Positions 44,266 to 52,100 of a DNA stretch of 52,100 bases are shown here, piece by piece (the first letter of the stretch is position 1; each line of letters opens with the position of its first letter). The notes beneath the pieces are model-generated. The model searched no databases. It saw only the letters and a program-made list of their open reading frames with translations, and was not told the origin of the DNA. The position numbers and the translations under genes were made by a program. The DNA lies in assembly GCA_020848835.1 (NCBI GenBank), contig JADLHJ010000070.1, positions 1 to 52,100 on the forward strand. Reading direction: 5' to 3'. Origin of the DNA: Candidatus Hydrogenedentota bacterium. Lineage in GTDB: Bacteria > Hydrogenedentota > Hydrogenedentia > Hydrogenedentales > SLHB01.

Positions 44266-45051
44266 CTAGCGATTCTTTAAGAATGTTTCCAATCGTGCCA
44301 GATCGTCTGCGTTAATTAGATCTACACCCGCATCGAGCAGCGTCTCCCAGAAATCTTCGCGGGCGGGGATTGCCCAGAAGCGCACGATAGCGCCGCCCTT
44401 GTGGGCTTTCTCGGTTGCCTCTTTTAGTTTCTTACGGATATCTTTGGGCATTTCGCCGTCACGGTTCCATTTGAAGGTGCCTGCCCAAGAGTCGCTGATG
44501 AGCGGGGTGAGCGATGGATCGATTGGTCCTTTGAGATCGTTGAGACGGCCGTCGATCGCGGCGAGGCGTCGCGGTTCGGCTTTGAGTATTTCGCGGGGGG
44601 AATCGCCTGAGAGAATTATGGTGACGGCCTTTTCTTCGACATTTCCTTGCGCGAATAACGTGAGCATAGACTCGTAATCGGCGAGGACTTTGCGGAGCAC
44701 TTCGTAGGTTGGCGCGCCTTCTGATTTGAAATCAATGAGTAGACGAAACACTGGACCATTTGGATATACGCGGCCATTGTTTGTCGTCACGCGTTCGCGC
44801 AATGGATCTAGATATAGCGCTTGGAGTGTGCGTTCTGGTTTTACGTCTTTGCGGTCGTGCGCGACTAGGAGCGCGCCGTCGACGAGATATATATCGGCCT
44901 CTACGCTGCAGAAACCGTGATCGAGTGCGTCGAGGAGCGGGCGAGTGTGTTCGTAATCGTTATGGGCGTGCGCGTTGGGTAGCGGGGTTTGCGCGATCGA
45001 TGTGAGGCTTAAGAGAAAGGCGACCCCGGCAAGATATTGAATTTTATACAT
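44266..45051 (-). CDS. Exported PI-PLC/glycerophosphodiester phosphodiesterase-like protein
   Basis: 261 aa, signal peptide (LAGVAFLLSLTSIAQ) then LPNAHAHNDYEH with His-Ala-His, FCSVEADIYLVDGALLVAHD with Glu-x-Asp, and the later LLIDFKSEG and LINADDLARLE. This is the TIM-barrel pattern of GDPD/PI-PLC-like phosphodiesterases of the AIM6 type. It is single on the minus strand, converging with the PQQ-like gene. Substrate unknown. Confidence 0.8.
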   Translation of the reverse strand: MYKIQYLAGVAFLLSLTSIAQTPLPNAHAHNDYEHTRPLLDALDHGFCSVEADIYLVDGALLVAHDRKDVKPERTLQALYLDPLRERVTTNNGRVYPNGPVFRLLIDFKSEGAPTYEVLRKVLADYESMLTLFAQGNVEEKAVTIILSGDSPREILKAEPRRLAAIDGRLNDLKGPIDPSLTPLISDSWAGTFKWNRDGEMPKDIRKKLKEATEKAHKGGAIVRFWAIPAREDFWETLLDAGVDLINADDLARLETFLKNR

Positions 45052-45169
45052 TGTGATTGCCGTCCGATTAATTATGTTTGGATACTCACGGACATAGTAA
45101 CAATATGCTGTGTAATTTTCGTTAGAAGTTGACCGAAAACTTGCCTTGCACTTTCAGCCCACATCCCCC

Positions 45170-45198
45170 GCCCTTCGGGCACCCCCTTCGAAAGGGTG
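45170..45198. repeat. Two small hairpins downstream of thiD
   Basis: GCCCTTCGGGC (45170-45180) directly followed by CACCCCCTTCGAAAGGGTG. They sit between thiD and the phosphodiesterase gene and may end the thiD transcript. The remaining ~190 nt hold nothing recognised. Confidence 0.4.
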
Positions 45199-45245
45199 AA
45201 TTCCGCACCTGTGTGCCGATCAGGATGTACAGCACGATGAGACTA

Positions 45246-46058
45246 TTAGTCTTTGGCGTCGTCGGCCATCCAGTGATGCATTAGCGGGCCGTGGCCTGCG
45301 CCTAGCGGGAGCGCGTGGCGGATGGCTTTTGTTAAGTAGGCTTTTGCGCCTTCGACGGATGAGACGACATCGAAACCTTTTGCGAGAAGGCCCGCGATTG
45401 CCGCGGAGAAGGTGCAGCCGGTTCCATGCGTGTTCTTTGTGTCGATGCGCGCGGACGAAAATGTTTGGAAGGACTCGCCGTCAAAGAGCAAATCGATTGC
45501 TTCCGCGCCGGCGAGGTGTCCGCCTTTGACGACTACATGGCGTGGGCCTTTTGCGTGCAGTGCGCGCGCGGCGTCTTGCATCGCGTCCATATCGGTGATT
45601 CGAATTCCGGAGAGGGCTTCTGCTTCCGGCACGTTGGGTGTGAGCACGTATGCAAGCGGCAGCAATTCGCGGATTAACGCAGCGCGCGCGTCATCGCGCA
45701 ATAAGGTGTCGCCGCTCTTCGCGACCATGACTGGATCGACAACGACCTTTTCTATTTTGTTGCGCTTCAACGATTCGACGACGGCACTGACAATCGCCGC
45801 GTTTGAGAGCATGCCCGTTTTTGCGGCGTCTACGCCGATGTCTTGCGCGACCATGTCGATTTGTTTCGCGACGAAGTCCGCGGGCACGTCGTGAACGCCA
45901 TCGACGCCAACCGTATTCTGTGCGGTGATGGATGTGATGGCGGACATGCCGTAAACGCGTAGTGCGGCGAAGGTTTTTAAATCGGCTTGTATTCCCGCGC
46001 CGCCGCCGGAATCGCTGCCGGCAATCGTAAGCGCGCGCGGGACGAGTGCGTCATTCAT
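45246..46058 (-). CDS. thiD: Hydroxymethylpyrimidine/phosphomethylpyrimidine kinase
   Basis: 270 aa from the ATG of MNDALVPR, with AGGAAT upstream. Ribokinase-like motifs: AGSDSGGGAGIQADLKTF and GTGCTFSAAIAGLL (catalytic Asp/anion hole region), plus VVDPVMVAKSGDTLL. It phosphorylates HMP and HMP-P for thiamine synthesis. Its start overlaps the end of the NupC gene by 8 nt, which suggests the transporter may bring in a pyrimidine precursor; no TPP riboswitch is seen upstream. Confidence 0.9.
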   Translation of the reverse strand: MNDALVPRALTIAGSDSGGGAGIQADLKTFAALRVYGMSAITSITAQNTVGVDGVHDVPADFVAKQIDMVAQDIGVDAAKTGMLSNAAIVSAVVESLKRNKIEKVVVDPVMVAKSGDTLLRDDARAALIRELLPLAYVLTPNVPEAEALSGIRITDMDAMQDAARALHAKGPRHVVVKGGHLAGAEAIDLLFDGESFQTFSSARIDTKNTHGTGCTFSAAIAGLLAKGFDVVSSVEGAKAYLTKAIRHALPLGAGHGPLMHHWMADDAKD

Positions 46059-47259
46059 AAAGAATAATTCCTGCAATGCATGCGGTCATCAGGCTGGCGA
46101 GCGCGCCGCCGATGAACGCTTTCAAACTTAATCGCGCGACATCCGTGCGCCGTTCGGGTGCGAGTGCATCCAAACCTGCGATAGTGATCCCGATGCTCCC
46201 GGGATTTGCAAAGCTGCACAGCGCATAGGTGGCGATCATGATGCCGCGCGGTGTCATCGTGCCGTTATCGATTGCGGTCTTCAAGTCGAGATAACTGAGG
46301 AATTCGTTGAATACTGTCTTTTTGCCGAGCAACTGCGCGACTGCGGGCACGTCCTGAGATGGCACACCGAGCAGCCACGCGATGGGCCGAAATCCTACGC
46401 CGAGAATTTGTACGAAGGTGTAGCCGGTTGCTTTGGTGAGAAAGAGATCGACAAGGAAGACGAGGCCAAGGAAAACGATCAGCGTGGCACCGACGTGAAG
46501 GGCCATGTTGAGCCCTTGCGCGGTCCCTTGTGCAGCGGCGTCGATGATATTGTGCGATTCAACGGGCACGGCGATGCGTTCGTCGCCGGAGGTCACCGGT
46601 TTCTCCGTTTCAGGCACGAGCATTTTTGCCAGGAGGATTGCGGCGGGCGCGGTCATGAACGACGCGGTGAGCAGGTGTCCGGCCTCTGCGCCGAAGGTCG
46701 AGTAAACCACCATGACACTGCCGGCGATGGTACCCATGTACGTGGTCATGATCACGCAGAGCTCGGAACGCGTCATACTTTTGATGTAGGTACGCACGGC
46801 GGCGGCAGCTTCGATGCCAAGAAAAATTTGGAGTGCGGCACAAAAGGTTTCCGCGCCGGAGGTTTTCAGTGTACGGCGCATGACCCACGCAATGGCGCCA
46901 ACCGTGATGGGAATGATGCGCAGGTGCGTGAGGATCGCGGAGAGCGCGGAGACGAATATGATTACAGGTAAGACTTGAAAAGCGAAGATTGCGCCGATGC
47001 CTTGGTCTTCGGGAAGTTTGCCGAAAACGAAACGGGCGCCAGCGAGCGTTGCTTCGGTTAATACATTTACTGCGGCAGACGCCGCGGGGAAGATTGATTC
47101 GCGAAGGCCGGTCTTGAGGACGAGTATCGCGATGATGAATTGGAGGCCCAGCCCCCAGGCAACGAGACGCCAGGAGATGGCTTTGCGGTTTTCGGACAGC
47201 GCGAATGCAATCGCGAGCATGACGAGAAGACCGAGCGCGCTAATCAGGCGTAGTTCCAC
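46051..47259 (-). CDS. NupC/CNT-family concentrative nucleoside transporter
   Basis: 402 aa from a GTG with GGGG upstream. About ten hydrophobic segments. Signature blocks: FVFGKLPEDQGIGAIFAFQVLPVIIFVSALSAIL, MGTIAGSVMVVYSTFG, and LLGVPSQDVPAVAQLLGKKTVFNEFLSY with the ALCSFANPGSIGI segment near the C-terminus. The family imports nucleosides with Na+ or H+. Overlap with thiD hints at pyrimidine salvage or thiamine precursor uptake. Confidence 0.85.
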   Translation of the reverse strand: MELRLISALGLLVMLAIAFALSENRKAISWRLVAWGLGLQFIIAILVLKTGLRESIFPAASAAVNVLTEATLAGARFVFGKLPEDQGIGAIFAFQVLPVIIFVSALSAILTHLRIIPITVGAIAWVMRRTLKTSGAETFCAALQIFLGIEAAAAVRTYIKSMTRSELCVIMTTYMGTIAGSVMVVYSTFGAEAGHLLTASFMTAPAAILLAKMLVPETEKPVTSGDERIAVPVESHNIIDAAAQGTAQGLNMALHVGATLIVFLGLVFLVDLFLTKATGYTFVQILGVGFRPIAWLLGVPSQDVPAVAQLLGKKTVFNEFLSYLDLKTAIDNGTMTPRGIMIATYALCSFANPGSIGITIAGLDALAPERRTDVARLSLKAFIGGALASLMTACIAGIILYE

Positions 47260-47420
47260 GTCCCCACCCCTCACAACGATTGATGAATGATACCTGCTTG
47301 CCGGATCGTGTGGAAAGTTTTCACATTGAATCCAGGTTTGGTTTGGAGTGCGGTTGTCCTGACGCAACAGCCAAAGCGGCGTCTACCCGCCGCCGCACGT
47401 TCTGTTGCGGGGTCTTGATA

Positions 47421-47912
47421 CTACTTTGCGAGGTGGGCGTGAAACGGTTCTTTGGATTCTTCGTCTCGGATGATTTTGAGGACTTCCGCAGAAGAGTTCG
47501 CGGCACGGATGGCATCGCGCAACTTCGAGTTACTGAGGAGGTGCGCTATGCCGGCCATGGTTTGGATATTGCCGTGGAAGCTGCGGCGCGGGAACAGGAT
47601 CAGCACGACAATGCGTGCGGCGATGCCGTCTACTGAATCGAATGGAATACCTACGCGGCACGTACCGAGCGCGACGATGATGTCGTCCACGCGATCGGAG
47701 AGGCCGTGCGGGGCGGCGACGCCGTATTCGAGGCCGGTGCTGGCTTCTTTCTCGCGTTCCTTTACGATCTCAAGTGCGTGCGACCGCATCGATAGCGGGA
47801 TTTCGTGTGCGTCGATGAGGGCATCGACAAGCTCTTCAATGGCCGCCTGCTTGTTGTTGGCGTGCAGGTCGAGCTTGATGGTCTTTTCGTGAAGTAGATC
47901 GCCGAGGCGCAT
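47421..47912 (-). CDS. PTS EIIA-type regulatory protein (fructose/PtsN family)
   Basis: 163 aa covering one EIIA domain. The phosphorylation site is H69 in LEYGVAAPHGLSDRVDD. The fold begins LLHEKTIKLDLHANNKQAAIEELVDAL. PtsN-like proteins regulate transport and metabolism by phosphorylation state rather than importing sugar. The ATG overlaps the V-ATPase subunit D stop in TAATG. Linkage to V-ATPase is unusual. No other PTS gene is in the window. Confidence 0.88.
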   Translation of the reverse strand: MRLGDLLHEKTIKLDLHANNKQAAIEELVDALIDAHEIPLSMRSHALEIVKEREKEASTGLEYGVAAPHGLSDRVDDIIVALGTCRVGIPFDSVDGIAARIVVLILFPRRSFHGNIQTMAGIAHLLSNSKLRDAIRAANSSAEVLKIIRDEESKEPFHAHLAK

Positions 47913-48577
47913 TATGCGGCTCCTTCCGCTGCGGCGGCTGCGGCTTTTGCGTCGGCTTTCTTTTTCTTGATGCGCTTGAGGCGGAAGGTTTCTTCGCGTT
48001 CGCGCTCGTCGAGCACGCGTGCGATGGTGCGCATTTCGCCGCGCAACTTGGGCAGCAAGTACTCGTTAAGCGCGTTGATGCGGCGGCTGACCTTGCGGAC
48101 TTCTTCACCGATGATGAGCAGATTCGATTCCTTTGGCGCGCAGACGAGCAATTGTTCGACCATGCGTTCGGAGGAGTCGGATGCCTCTACCACCTGCGAA
48201 CTGACATCGAGAAGGCCGGTGCCGCGTTCGCGTTGCGAGCGGACGATGTTGTGGCGGTCGATTGCGCCCAGCGAGAGGCCCCAGACCTTTTCGGTGCGGA
48301 CGTCGAGCTGAAGTTCACGGCGCGCGGCGACACCTGCGCTGCGAACATCGGCCGTGCCGCGCACGGCGCGCGCGATGGCCATCGTGGTGACGGCGGCGCG
48401 CCCCATTTTGTGGAGTTGATTGCGCAGGTTGCGCAGCTCTTTTGCGCGGTCGATCAACTCTTTCAGCAGCGCTTCACGCTTGCCTTCGAGAAGTTGAACG
48501 CCGTCGGCGGCGAATTTGATCGAGGCCTTGTGGGCCAGAAGCTGCATGCGCGTTGGCGCAACGTTGTCCATGCTCAT
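47912..48577 (-). CDS. atpD: V-type ATP synthase subunit D
   Basis: 221 aa. The central-stalk subunit: two long helices, N-terminal LAHKASIKFAADGVQLLEGKREALLKEL and C-terminal EEVRKVSRRINALNEYLLPKL. It ends in a Lys/Ala tail. It couples ATP turnover to ion movement together with A and B. The gene lies 317 nt from atpB across a repeat-rich gap, and EIIA follows without gap. Confidence 0.9.
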   Translation of the reverse strand: MSMDNVAPTRMQLLAHKASIKFAADGVQLLEGKREALLKELIDRAKELRNLRNQLHKMGRAAVTTMAIARAVRGTADVRSAGVAARRELQLDVRTEKVWGLSLGAIDRHNIVRSQRERGTGLLDVSSQVVEASDSSERMVEQLLVCAPKESNLLIIGEEVRKVSRRINALNEYLLPKLRGEMRTIARVLDEREREETFRLKRIKKKKADAKAAAAAAEGAA

Positions 48578-48894
48578 CGCGTTATTACTCGCTCAGTTTT
48601 CGAGCGGATTGCCGGGCCTTTGCAGTTTCGTGCGCGTGCTCGTAATCGTGCTCGTAATCGTAATCGATCCAGTCGGACGGCTCGCCGTAACCCTTTCAGG
48701 GTAGTTTCCTCGGGTGAGGTCGTGTACCCAGGGTAGGCCCGCCTGCGTCGAAGCGACTCCGGCGGCCCAACCCTGGGCTGCACGCCAGAACCCCTTCGGG
48801 GTAAATCATCTTCAATTATTTTGGCAATAGCGCCGTGCTATTCCTCGTTACCAAATTTCCATTTGGTAACGCGCTCTTGAAAAGCTCTGCTTTG
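48578..48894. other. Repeat-rich insert between atpB and atpD
   Basis: No gene. Three repeat types lie side by side: a 12-nt tandem (GTGCTCGTAATC twice plus a partial copy, about 48636-48665), a composite palindrome (48689-48802) and the diverged family A double hairpin near the atpB stop. ATPase genes usually lie tightly packed, so this gap is an insertion. Confidence 0.7.
48689..48802. repeat. Composite palindromic repeat (family C, copy 2)
   Basis: Small hairpin AACCCTTTCAGGGT, large stem TACCCAGGGT...ACCCTGGGC (48725-48779), then ACCCCTTCGGGGT (48790-48802). This is the same three-part layout as at 37355-37442. Confidence 0.55.
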
Positions 48895-48896
48895 TT
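48844..48896 (+). repeat. Double-hairpin dispersed repeat (family A, copy 3, diverged)
   Basis: Stems GTTACCAAAT/ATTTGGTAAC (48847-48870, loop TTCC) and AAAGC/GCTTT (48881-48893, loop TCT). The spacing matches copies 1 and 2. Four base pairs differ from the other copies, each changed on both strands so pairing is kept. The right edge abuts the stop codon of atpB. Confidence 0.7.
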
Positions 48897-50295
48897 ACTC
48901 GGTCCAGGGTTTGTAATACTTCTCGACCTGGTCGCGGGAGACGCGCGTGAGCTCTGCGGTGGGCAGAATTCCGAGCAGTTTCCAGCCGTGGTCGAGGGTT
49001 TCTTCGATGGTGCGGCGAACGGCCTGGCCGATCATCGATTTTTCGAATTCGATTGCGAACTTGAGGTACTTCTTGTCGAGTTCGCCGAGGGCGTCTTCAC
49101 CGACGATGGCCATCAGCTTGCGGACGTTGCGGCCACGCGCGTAGGACGCGTAGAGCTGGTTCGCCACCGCGCGGTGATCGCCGCGCGTACGGCCTTCGCC
49201 GATACCGTTGTTCATCAGGCGCGACAGGCAGGGCAGCAAGTCCACCGGCGGGAAAATGCCCTGGCGGTGGAGCGGGCGCGACAACACGATCTGCCCTTCG
49301 GTGATGTAACCAGTCAAGTCCGGGATTGGGTGCGTGATGTCGTCGTCCGGCATGGTGAGCATCGGCACCTGGGTGACCGATCCCTTCTTGCCGTGGATAC
49401 GACCTGCGCGCTCGTAGATGGTCGACAAGTCGGTGTACATGTAACCGGGATACCCGCGGCGACCGGGGATTTCTTCGCGCGCGGACGAAATCTGGCGGAG
49501 TGCTTCGCAGTAGCTGGTCATGTCCGTGAGGATGACGAGCACCTGGTAATCGAGCTCGAATGCGAGATACTCGGCGACGGTGAGCGCGCAACGCGGCGTG
49601 AAGATACGCTCGATGGCAGGGTCACCGGCCTTGTTGATGAAGGATACGACGCGCGACTTCTGGCCGCCTTCTTCAAAGGAGCGCATGAAGTACGCGGCCT
49701 CGCGTTCGGTAAGACCCATTGCGCCGAACACAACGACGAAATCGTCCGCTTCGCCTTTCACCTGCGCATTCTGCACGATGAAGTTTGCGACTTCGTTCGC
49801 GGGAAGACCGGAGCCGAAGAAGATCGGCAGTTTCTGACCGCGGACGAGGGTATTGAAACCGTCGATGGTCGAGAGACCGGTTTCGATGAAGTCATTGGGC
49901 TTGTTGCGCGATACGGGATTGATGGCCGTACCGATGATGTCGATTTCTTTATCCGCGACGACTGGGGGCATGCCGTCGATGGGATCGCCGGTACCGTTGA
50001 AGGTGCGGCCAATCAATTCCTTCGAGACACCGACGCGCGCGGCTTCTTTCTTCAGCGATACGGATACGCGCTTGATGTCCACGCCCTGCGTACCTTGCAG
50101 CACCTGGACGATCGCGTACTTCTTGTTCGCTTCAAGCACCTGCCCTTGACGCACCAAACCGTTCTCGGAAACGAGATCGAGAATTGCGCCCGTGGGGAAG
50201 CGGTCGCCGTTGCCGAGGAACACCAGCGGCCCCGACACGTAGTTGAGATCCCAAAACTCCTTGTGGAGCAGGTTGGGTTCAGTCGAAGTTGCCAT
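48895..50295 (-). CDS. atpB: V-type ATP synthase subunit B
   Basis: 466 aa, the non-catalytic subunit. Recognisable blocks: [53 protein letters not shown], and [20 protein letters not shown] regulatory nucleotide site lies at the A/B interface. It starts 6 nt after subunit A ends. It forms the catalytic head of the ion-pumping or ATP-making rotary enzyme in the membrane. Confidence 0.96.
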   Translation of the reverse strand: MATSTEPNLLHKEFWDLNYVSGPLVFLGNGDRFPTGAILDLVSENGLVRQGQVLEANKKYAIVQVLQGTQGVDIKRVSVSLKKEAARVGVSKELIGRTFNGTGDPIDGMPPVVADKEIDIIGTAINPVSRNKPNDFIETGLSTIDGFNTLVRGQKLPIFFGSGLPANEVANFIVQNAQVKGEADDFVVVFGAMGLTEREAAYFMRSFEEGGQKSRVVSFINKAGDPAIERIFTPRCALTVAEYLAFELDYQVLVILTDMTSYCEALRQISSAREEIPGRRGYPGYMYTDLSTIYERAGRIHGKKGSVTQVPMLTMPDDDITHPIPDLTGYITEGQIVLSRPLHRQGIFPPVDLLPCLSRLMNNGIGEGRTRGDHRAVANQLYASYARGRNVRKLMAIVGEDALGELDKKYLKFAIEFEKSMIGQAVRRTIEETLDHGWKLLGILPTAELTRVSRDQVEKYYKPWTE

Positions 50296-50301
50296 GATGG
50301 T

Positions 50302-52086
50302 TTACCCTTTTCTCGATGAGAGATCGGCCAGAGCCTTGCGCATGTCTTCGAGCACGGCTTTCTGGCGTTCGGCGATGCTTTCGTTCGTTTCTTCACGGAG
50401 GCGCGAGATATTTTCGCGCACCGGCAATTCCATGATGCGGACGAGCGTGATGCCCTGTTCGAGGACCTTCTTCGAGGTCTCGTAGAACTCGATGATGGCG
50501 TCGAGCAGTGCATTGCCTTTTTCGAGCGAGCAATATGCGTCGGCATCGGAGAAGGCGTTCTGCTGTAGGAACACTTCGCGGATCATGCGCGAGATGTCGA
50601 GGATAAGACGTTCCTGATCCTGCAAAGCGTCGGGACCGACGAGTTGCACGACTTCCTGCAATTCCGCGTCGCGCTGCAGCAGCGTTGCGATTGCCTGGCG
50701 GTTCTGCATCCAGGTCTTCGGCGCGTTGGCTTCGAACCAGGGATCGAGTTCCTTGAAGTACAGCGTGTAGCTGCGGTTCCAGTTCACCGAGGGGTAGTGA
50801 CGGCTGTATGCCAGCGCTGCGTCGAGCGACCAGAGGGCGCCCGCGACGCGCTGCGAGTTCTGCGTCACCGGTTCGGACATGTCACCACCGGCCGGCGATA
50901 CTGCGCCTACGACGGTGAGCGAACCGTTGCGCTCCTTGTCGGTGCCTGCGTCGCTGCCCGCGCAAACTACGCGACCGCTGCGTTCGTAGAATTCCGAGAT
51001 ACGCGACGCGAGATAGGTCGGGTAGCCTTCTTCACCGGGCATTTCTTCGAGGCGCGACGAGATTTCGCGGAGCGCTTCGGCCCAGCGGCTGGTCGAGTCG
51101 GCCATGAGGGCCACGTCGTAGCCTTGATCGCGGTAGTACTCCGCGAGTGTGATGCCTGTATACACGGAAGCGTCGCGCGCGGCCACTGGCATGTTCGAAG
51201 TGTTCACCACGAGCACGGTGCGGTTCATGAGCGAGTCGCCCGTCTTCGGGTCCTTCAGGTGCGGGAATTCGTCGAGCACGTCGGCCATTTCGTTACCGCG
51301 CTCACCGCAACCCACGTAGATGATGATGTCGGCGTTGGAGTACTTGGAGAGCGTCTGCTCCACAACCGTCTTGCCGGTACCGAAACCGCCGGGCACGATG
51401 GCTGAGCCACCGAGCGCGATGGGGAACAAGCAGTCGAGCACGCGCTGGCCCGTCAGGAAAGGACGGTCCGTGCGCAACTTGCTTGCGGTCGGGCGCGGCT
51501 GTTTCACCGGCCAGTAGTGCATCATGCTCAATTCGGTGCCGTCGTCGAGCTTCGCGATGTTATCGAGCACGGTGTATTCACCCGCGCCGACGATGCTCGT
51601 AATCGTGCCGCCTTTGCCGGGAGGCACGAGGACTTTGTGTGTGATGCTCTTCGTTTCCGGGACGGTGCCGAGGATGTCGCCCGCGACAACTTTATCGCCG
51701 ACTTTCGCGACCGGCGTGAAGGCCCACTTCTTGGTGCGGTCCAGCGCGTCGGCTGTGAGGCCACGGCCGATGAAGTCACCGGACTGCTGCTGCAGCGTGA
51801 TGAGCGGACGTTGAATACCGTCGTAGGTAGAGCCCAAGAGGCCCGGCCCAAGTTCTACCGCGAGCGGCTTGCCAAGGGGCGTAACCGGTTCGCCGAGGAA
51901 CATGCCGGAGGTGTCTTCGAACACCTGCGCGTACACCGTTTCACCGTCGATGCGGATCACTTCGCCCATCAATCCCAGCTTGCCGACGCGCAGGATTTCA
52001 CCCATGGCGACGCCGAGCATGCCGTCGGCCGCGATCATCGGCCCGGAGATGCGGGTCAGTTTACCGACTTGTTGAGTCGAGGACAT
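50302..52086 (-). CDS. atpA: V-type ATP synthase subunit A (catalytic)
   Basis: 594 aa, complete, with the A-type insertion near 110-200. The Walker A site is GGFGTGKT (233-240, Lys239) where many A subunits have [20 protein letters not shown] follows with the catalytic Glu, and [12 protein letters not shown] with conserved aromatics. The ATG has GGAG upstream and is 14 nt from the window end. Upstream V-ATPase genes are expected outside the window. Confidence 0.97.
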   Translation of the reverse strand: MSSTQQVGKLTRISGPMIAADGMLGVAMGEILRVGKLGLMGEVIRIDGETVYAQVFEDTSGMFLGEPVTPLGKPLAVELGPGLLGSTYDGIQRPLITLQQQSGDFIGRGLTADALDRTKKWAFTPVAKVGDKVVAGDILGTVPETKSITHKVLVPPGKGGTITSIVGAGEYTVLDNIAKLDDGTELSMMHYWPVKQPRPTASKLRTDRPFLTGQRVLDCLFPIALGGSAIVPGGFGTGKTVVEQTLSKYSNADIIIYVGCGERGNEMADVLDEFPHLKDPKTGDSLMNRTVLVVNTSNMPVAARDASVYTGITLAEYYRDQGYDVALMADSTSRWAEALREISSRLEEMPGEEGYPTYLASRISEFYERSGRVVCAGSDAGTDKERNGSLTVVGAVSPAGGDMSEPVTQNSQRVAGALWSLDAALAYSRHYPSVNWNRSYTLYFKELDPWFEANAPKTWMQNRQAIATLLQRDAELQEVVQLVGPDALQDQERLILDISRMIREVFLQQNAFSDADAYCSLEKGNALLDAIIEFYETSKKVLEQGITLVRIMELPVRENISRLREETNESIAERQKAVLEDMRKALADLSSRKG

Positions 52087-52100
52087 TGTTGGTCACTCCA

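Noticed and set aside
47260..47420. TPP riboswitch near the NupC-thiD pair
   Set aside because: I looked for CTGAGA and the conserved ACC..GAACCTGA core on both strands upstream of the NupC start and found neither.
48835..50319. Long open frame of nearly 500 codons on the plus strand
   Set aside because: It lies antisense to atpB, a clear V-ATPase gene, and its translation has no family features; it arises from the codon bias of the real gene.
1..52100. tRNA, rRNA or CRISPR features
   Set aside because: No cloverleaf arms with GGTTCGAATCC-like loops, no rRNA segments and no regularly spaced repeats were seen by eye; a covariance search would be the decisive test.

Overview
The window reads as chromosomal DNA of a Gram-negative (diderm) bacterium. 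The evidence is an LpxL/HtrB-type acyltransferase, a three-part RND efflux system with an outer-membrane channel, several lipoproteins and type IV/type II-like pilins. The mix of a bacterial V-type ATPase, FG-GAP, PQQ-like and HEAT secreted proteins, a PilX-like protein with a c-type heme motif, and many small dispersed palindromic repeats fits an uncultivated lineage such as Hydrogenedentota or a PVC relative. That placement is inference from gene content; no rRNA, tRNA or CRISPR array was seen.

Layout. 1-5.3 kb: edge of a signalling gene, an ICMT-like membrane methyltransferase, a beta-CASP nuclease followed by a lipid A-type acyltransferase, an FG-GAP secreted protein and a four-helix-bundle protein. 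5.5-7.6 kb: ECF sigma factor, anti-sigma factor and Spy-like periplasmic protein, coupled by 4-nt overlaps. 7.7-12.0 kb (minus): an operon of two class III-signal pseudopilins, a large PilX/GspK-like protein carrying CxxCH, and a HEAT-repeat protein. 12.0-13.0 kb: a non-coding stretch with a hairpin repeat and C-tracts. 13.0-15.4 kb: a MATE transporter and XerD. 15.4-22.2 kb (minus): a divalent-metal RND operon (Cys-rich small protein, outer-membrane channel, adaptor with duplicated Cys/His modules, CzcA-type pump). 22.3-25.9 kb: MBL hydrolase, unknown secreted protein, secreted EEP-fold enzyme. 26-29.2 kb: a sugar-phosphate cassette (class II aldolase, SorE-like dehydrogenase, SrlD-like SDR) closed by a strong terminator. 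29.2-31.4 kb (minus): penicillin acylase family. 31.8-34.8 kb: a GGDEF-like protein fused to a ribbon-helix-helix domain behind a near-consensus promoter, a charged lipoprotein with four copies of a hydrophobic motif, and a small membrane protein. 34.9-37.3 kb: leuC, leuD and a VOC protein. 37.5-38.9 kb (minus): an SDR and an NTF2-like lipoprotein. 39.0-44.2 kb: alkaline-phosphatase-superfamily enzyme, def, recR, a VapBC-like toxin-antitoxin pair and a PQQ-like propeller in one tightly packed run. 44.3-47.3 kb (minus): PI-PLC/GDPD-like enzyme, then NupC-type transporter overlapping thiD. 47.4-52.1 kb (minus): V-type ATPase A, B and D, then a PTS EIIA (PtsN-type) gene overlapping D by one base.

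The most unusual items are the degenerate GGDEF-RHH fusion with direct repeats around its own -35 box and a possibly leaderless start, the single-heme-motif PilX-like protein, the EIIA gene coupled to the V-ATPase, the repeated-motif lipoprotein, and a hairpin repeat family whose divergent third copy keeps both stems through compensatory changes.
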